A DNA stretch of 64,000 nucleotides from Trueperaceae bacterium (GTDB lineage Bacteria > Deinococcota > Deinococci > Deinococcales > Trueperaceae), in contig CP070651.1 in assembly GCA_020354625.1 (NCBI GenBank), positions 3,107,676 to 3,171,675 of the forward strand, written 5' to 3'. The notes under the pieces are model-generated. The model saw nothing but the letters and a program-made list of their open reading frames with translations, was not told the DNA's origin and searched no databases. The position numbers and the translations under genes were made by a program. Below, one piece after another: positions 61,040 to 64,000 of the stretch (positions are counted from its first letter, which is position 1; every line of letters starts with the position of its first letter).

Positions 61040-61594
61040 ATGGAGCGACGGCACCTCCCCAAGGATCGTCTGGTAACCTGGGTCGCACTCGCCGGCTTTA
61101 TGGGTACGGGTAAGAGTCGGATCGGTTGGGAATTATCGCGGCGCCTCAGCTTGACTTTCATCGACACCGATCGCGTCATCGAACGGGTCAGTTGCATGCG
61201 CATCAGCGATATCTTCGAAGTCTATGGGGAGCCGGTTTTTCGTGACTACGAGACCGAAATCGTCAGGCGCTGTTTGCGACTCGATGAGGTAGTGATCTCC
61301 ACTGGTGGGGGCGTAGTAACCAGAAAAGAAAACAGAGAGTTGCTCAAAAAACGTGGGCCTGTAGTCGTCTTGTCAGCTACTCCAGAGACGATCTACCGCA
61401 GGACGCGAAGAAACCGGAGACCGTTGCTGGAAGGCTCGGATCCCACAGCAAGAATCCGAGCTCTAATCGACGAACGCCGAACCGCTTACGAGGAAGTAGC
61501 AACCCTGCACGTCTGCACCGAAAACCGTGCTTCGAGTGAGGTGGTGGAAGAGATCGTGCAAAAGCTGAAGATCTGGAAGGCGACAGGAGGATGA
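61040..61594 (+). CDS. aroK: Shikimate kinase
   Basis: 184 residues. Walker A GFMGTGKSRIG, the IDTDRVIE shikimate motif, EPVFRDYETEIV, STGGGVVTRKENRELL and RRTRRNRRPLLEG (lid Arg) are present. It phosphorylates shikimate in aromatic amino acid synthesis. TAGGCT at 61028-61033, identical to the box before aroC, ends 6 bp before the ATG, so it may have its own leaderless start. It overlaps aroB by 4 bp. Confidence 0.95.
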   Translation: MERRHLPKDRLVTWVALAGFMGTGKSRIGWELSRRLSLTFIDTDRVIERVSCMRISDIFEVYGEPVFRDYETEIVRRCLRLDEVVISTGGGVVTRKENRELLKKRGPVVVLSATPETIYRRTRRNRRPLLEGSDPTARIRALIDERRTAYEEVATLHVCTENRASSEVVEEIVQKLKIWKATGG

Positions 61595-62652
61595 AGATCG
61601 ACGTGGGTGTGACCCCACCCTATTCGATCCACGTCGCTTCCAATCTCCTCGGGAGCCTCGCCAGGTACATCGACGAGACACACATCGCCATCATCACCGA
61701 TAACACGGTGGGACGCCTTTATGCACCGATGGCAAAAGATGCTCTGGCACAAGCCGGCAAGGAGTTCCACTGCTATTGCGTAGCACCTGGTGAACAGAGC
61801 AAGAGCCTGGCATCATTCGAACACCTATTGCGTCAGATGGTTCGCGACGGCTTCACACGCTCGGCAGCTGTACTTGCACTCGGTGGGGGTGTCGTTGGAG
61901 ATCTCGCGGGCTACGTTGCTGCAAGCTTCATGCGAGGAGTTGCATTTTATCAGTGCCCAACAAGCCTCCTCGCTATGGTCGATGCCAGTATCGGTGGGAA
62001 GACTGCAATCAATATGCCGGAGGGTAAGAACCTGGTGGGAGCATTCTGGCAACCCCGTGCCGTGATCATCGATATAGGTACCCTGCGTACACTCCCTACC
62101 AAAGCGTTTCGTCACGGTGCAGTAGAGCTATTCAAGCACGGCCTGTTGGCCAACGAACGCTTGCTCGAATCGGTACGTGCAGAAGAGTTCCAACCAGGCG
62201 GCCCACCGGATTTTCTCATCGAAGCAGTAGCCGAGTCGGCTGCGGTGAAGGCCAACATTGTGGTTGCGGATGAACGAGAAACGAACCTACGAGCGACCTT
62301 GAATCTAGGGCACACCCTCGGTCACGCTCTGGAAGCCGTCAGCGATCATGCCCTACCCCACGGAGAGGCTGTGGCCTACGGGCTCTACTTTGCAGCCGTG
62401 CTTGCAAAGAATCGAGGCTGGAAAGATCTCACTCCCATGGTTGGGGATTTCTTGCAATGGGTTCAGCCCGCACCACTCCCAACAACCGAGTTCGAGCGAC
62501 TCGAATCCTTTTTGGCTAGAGACAAAAAACGCCTCTCAGACCGCCTTCGCTATGTTTTGCTTAGAGGGATCTCCAAACCGGTGATTGTCGACGATGTTAC
62601 GCTTCAAGAACAGCAGGCCGCATGGATGGAACTCTTGGAGGTAGCAGCGTGA
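61591..62652 (+). CDS. aroB: 3-dehydroquinate synthase
   Basis: 353 residues. PGEQSKSLASFEHLL, LGGGVVGDLAGYVAASFMRGV, PTSLLAMVDASIGGKTAINMPEGKNLVGAF, FKHGLLAN, LNLGHTLGHALE and LPHGEAVAYGL carry the NAD and zinc sites. It converts DAHP to 3-dehydroquinate. Overlaps aroK and aroQ by 4 bp each, so aroK-aroB-aroQ form a coupled unit. Confidence 0.97.
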   Translation: MKIDVGVTPPYSIHVASNLLGSLARYIDETHIAIITDNTVGRLYAPMAKDALAQAGKEFHCYCVAPGEQSKSLASFEHLLRQMVRDGFTRSAAVLALGGGVVGDLAGYVAASFMRGVAFYQCPTSLLAMVDASIGGKTAINMPEGKNLVGAFWQPRAVIIDIGTLRTLPTKAFRHGAVELFKHGLLANERLLESVRAEEFQPGGPPDFLIEAVAESAAVKANIVVADERETNLRATLNLGHTLGHALEAVSDHALPHGEAVAYGLYFAAVLAKNRGWKDLTPMVGDFLQWVQPAPLPTTEFERLESFLARDKKRLSDRLRYVLLRGISKPVIVDDVTLQEQQAAWMELLEVAA

Positions 62653-63077
62653 TCTTAATAATCAACGGACCGAATCTGAACCTGCTCGGCAAACGTGAGC
62701 CAGAGGTCTATGGCCAAGCGACACTGGCAACGTTAGAGCAGGCCTGCCAGCAGTGGGGCCAGTCACTCGGTGTCACTGTAGTGTGCAGACAGAGTAATCA
62801 CGAGGGCGTTTTGATCGACTGGTTGCACATGGCAGAGGAGGAAGGGTTTGAAGGGATCGTACTCAATCCCGGAGGACTAACCCATACCTCGGTCGCGCTG
62901 CGAGATGCCGTTGCAGGAATCAATCCACCAGTTATCGAGGTTCATCTCTCCAACATCCACGCGCGCGAGGCGTTCCGCCACCAGAGTTTTACGGCGGGGG
63001 TCTGTATAGGGAGTATCTCCGGGTTGGGTTTTGAGGGGTACCACGCCGCTATCCGGCACCTCACTGCCAGTAACTGA
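62649..63077 (+). CDS. aroQ: 3-dehydroquinate dehydratase, type II
   Basis: 142 residues from GTG at 62649, which overlaps the aroB stop (GTGA) and puts INGPNLNLLGKREPEVYG at the N-terminus; a longer frame inside aroB is not needed. The catalytic Tyr is in REPEVYG, and RQSNHEGVLIDWLH, LNPGGLTHTSVALRDA, EVHLSNIHAREAFRHQS follow. It makes 3-dehydroshikimate. The 148 bp after it hold no gene that I can support. Confidence 0.96.
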   Translation: MILIINGPNLNLLGKREPEVYGQATLATLEQACQQWGQSLGVTVVCRQSNHEGVLIDWLHMAEEEGFEGIVLNPGGLTHTSVALRDAVAGINPPVIEVHLSNIHAREAFRHQSFTAGVCIGSISGLGFEGYHAAIRHLTASN

Positions 63078-63225
63078 TAGATATGCTTTCCTTCGGTTTG
63101 GTCCGACTGAGCAAGGCCAACCACACCAGCGTGACATACGAAAGAAACGCTGATCAGCCACACATTGATCAGCAGAATTTCATCAAAGTGGATGTCCTGT
63201 TGAAAGAACAGGGTATTGGATCGGC

Positions 63226-63771
63226 TTAGCGCAAGAAACCGGTTGCCTGCTCTTTTAATGGGGGCAGATCCTCGAGTGATGCAAGCCCAAACTCGATAAG
63301 GAAGCGCTCGGTCGTAGCGTAAAGCATCGGCTTTCCAACCACATCTTTCCTACCGACCACTTTGACGAGTTCACGCTCCTGAAGGGTATCCAGTGTCGAA
63401 GCACAAGACGCCCCACGGGCGACCTCGAGCTCGCCACGGGTTACCGGCTGATAATACGCGACGAGCGCCAGCGTCTCTAGGGCAGCGCCGGAAAGACGCG
63501 GCAGCGGAGCCGGAGATAAGAGATCGGCTAGCGCTGGTATCAGATCTGGATCGACGACAAGGCGATAGCCACCGGCGACTTCATCGATCACGATTCCTAG
63601 CTGTTCTTCTTTGAGAATCCGTTGCAAGGTTGCGACGGCACGCGGGACGGTTTCAGGCTGTAGCCCGAGCACATCAGCGAGTTCAATGACAGATAGAGGT
63701 CGCCCCGCAGCAAGAAGAGCGGCACAAAGCAAGCCGTTCGTATGCATCTCAAGGCATCGTCGCAGAGCCAA
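63226..63771 (-). CDS. scpB: Segregation and condensation protein ScpB
   Basis: 181 residues with two winged-helix domains: LLCAALLAAGRPLSVIELADVLG in the first, and LSGAALETLALVAYYQPVTRGELEVARG followed by TLDTLQERELVKVVGRKDVVGKPMLYATTERFLIEFGL in the second. It forms the SMC-ScpA-ScpB condensin complex. The ATG at 63771 or the ATG near 63747 are possible starts. No scpA is adjacent. It is convergent with aroQ. Confidence 0.93.
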   Translation of the reverse strand: MALRRCLEMHTNGLLCAALLAAGRPLSVIELADVLGLQPETVPRAVATLQRILKEEQLGIVIDEVAGGYRLVVDPDLIPALADLLSPAPLPRLSGAALETLALVAYYQPVTRGELEVARGASCASTLDTLQERELVKVVGRKDVVGKPMLYATTERFLIEFGLASLEDLPPLKEQATGFLR

Positions 63772-63911
63772 GACGCGCTGTCAAGAACCCGTGTCGATGT
63801 CATGTGAATGTGAACATTTTTAATTCTTCACTACAAATGTGAAAGATTTAATTGCATCCTCCCCCATTTGGTGGTGCCGCTCCCCACAGCTCGCCCTCTA
63901 CCCTGAATACC

Positions 63912-64000
63912 ATGAGGGAACAACATGGCCTTTCAATCGTAGAACTCCTCATCGTCCTCGTCATCCTAGGCATCATGGTCGGTATCGGTCTCGTTACCTT
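63912..64000 (+). CDS. Partial prepilin-like protein (3' end outside window)
   Basis: The frame starting at ATG 63912 reads MREQHG then LSIVELLIVLVILGIMVG and continues past the window. This is a class III signal: cleavage after Gly6 leaves Leu1, with Glu at mature position 5, followed by the hydrophobic helix. It could be a minor pilin, a pseudopilin or a competence pilin. No clear ribosome site is seen. It is transcribed rightwards, divergent from scpB. Confidence 0.75.
   Translation, partial: MREQHGLSIVELLIVLVILGIMVGIGLVT

Overview
The window looks like a chromosomal segment of a moderately GC-rich bacterium of the Deinococcota (Deinococcus-Thermus), possibly the Truepera branch. This is inferred from gene content and order. 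The pointers are a pilMNO-pilP/W-pilQ cluster followed directly by aroC-aroK-aroB-aroQ, a fused SecD-SecF protein, LptD/LptA/LptF-like outer-membrane biogenesis proteins, a pair of M16 peptidases, a small bacterial SRP RNA, and several promoters whose -10 box lies only 6-9 nt before the start codon, as expected for leaderless mRNAs. No tRNA, rRNA operon, CRISPR array, transposase or phage gene was seen.

Layout. 1-1.6 kb: the start of an O-antigen-ligase-like membrane protein and two type IV prepilins, each preceded by 11-bp-period direct repeats. 1.68-1.79 kb: SRP RNA. 1.8-12.3 kb (minus): LMW phosphatase, Rel, LptF/G, LptD-like, LptA-like, two M16 peptidases (one lacking the zinc motif), trpC and acylphosphatase. 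12.4-16.3 kb (minus): ABC-2 permease, its ATPase and an S41 processing peptidase. 16.5-18.7 kb (plus): glgA and a membrane-anchored TPR protein.

18.8-36 kb is an amino-sugar and muropeptide recycling region: nagA, nanE, a GlcNAc-type kinase, an MFS carrier, a sugar ABC importer (SBP plus two permeases), anmK, a beta-lactamase-family hydrolase, a peptide ABC importer (SBP plus two permeases), a SIS-family putative GlcN-6-P deaminase, murQ and glmS. Together they give anhydro-MurNAc -> MurNAc-6-P -> GlcNAc-6-P -> GlcN-6-P -> Fru-6-P, with glmS running the last step backwards for synthesis. Neither ABC importer has an ATPase gene here. A discrete structured RNA with features of a glmS ribozyme core lies just upstream of glmS.

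36.3-40.4 kb (minus): pheS-pheT-cvpA behind a near-consensus promoter and an intrinsic terminator in the leader (probable attenuation). 40.5-47.2 kb (plus): a small unknown ORF with an operator-like palindrome over its promoter, then rimP-nusA-ylxR-infB-secDF. 47.3-50.9 kb (minus): a lipoprotein, rsmE, prmA and a 567-residue protein that fuses a divergent PlsY-like membrane domain to an acyl-ACP-reductase-like domain. This fusion is the most unusual protein in the window. 51.1-54.4 kb (plus): dnaB and ftsH. 54.6-59.8 kb: the pil cluster, closed by a strong terminator. 59.85-63.1 kb: aroC-aroK-aroB-aroQ. 63.2-63.8 kb (minus): scpB. 63.9 kb to the end: the start of another prepilin-like gene.
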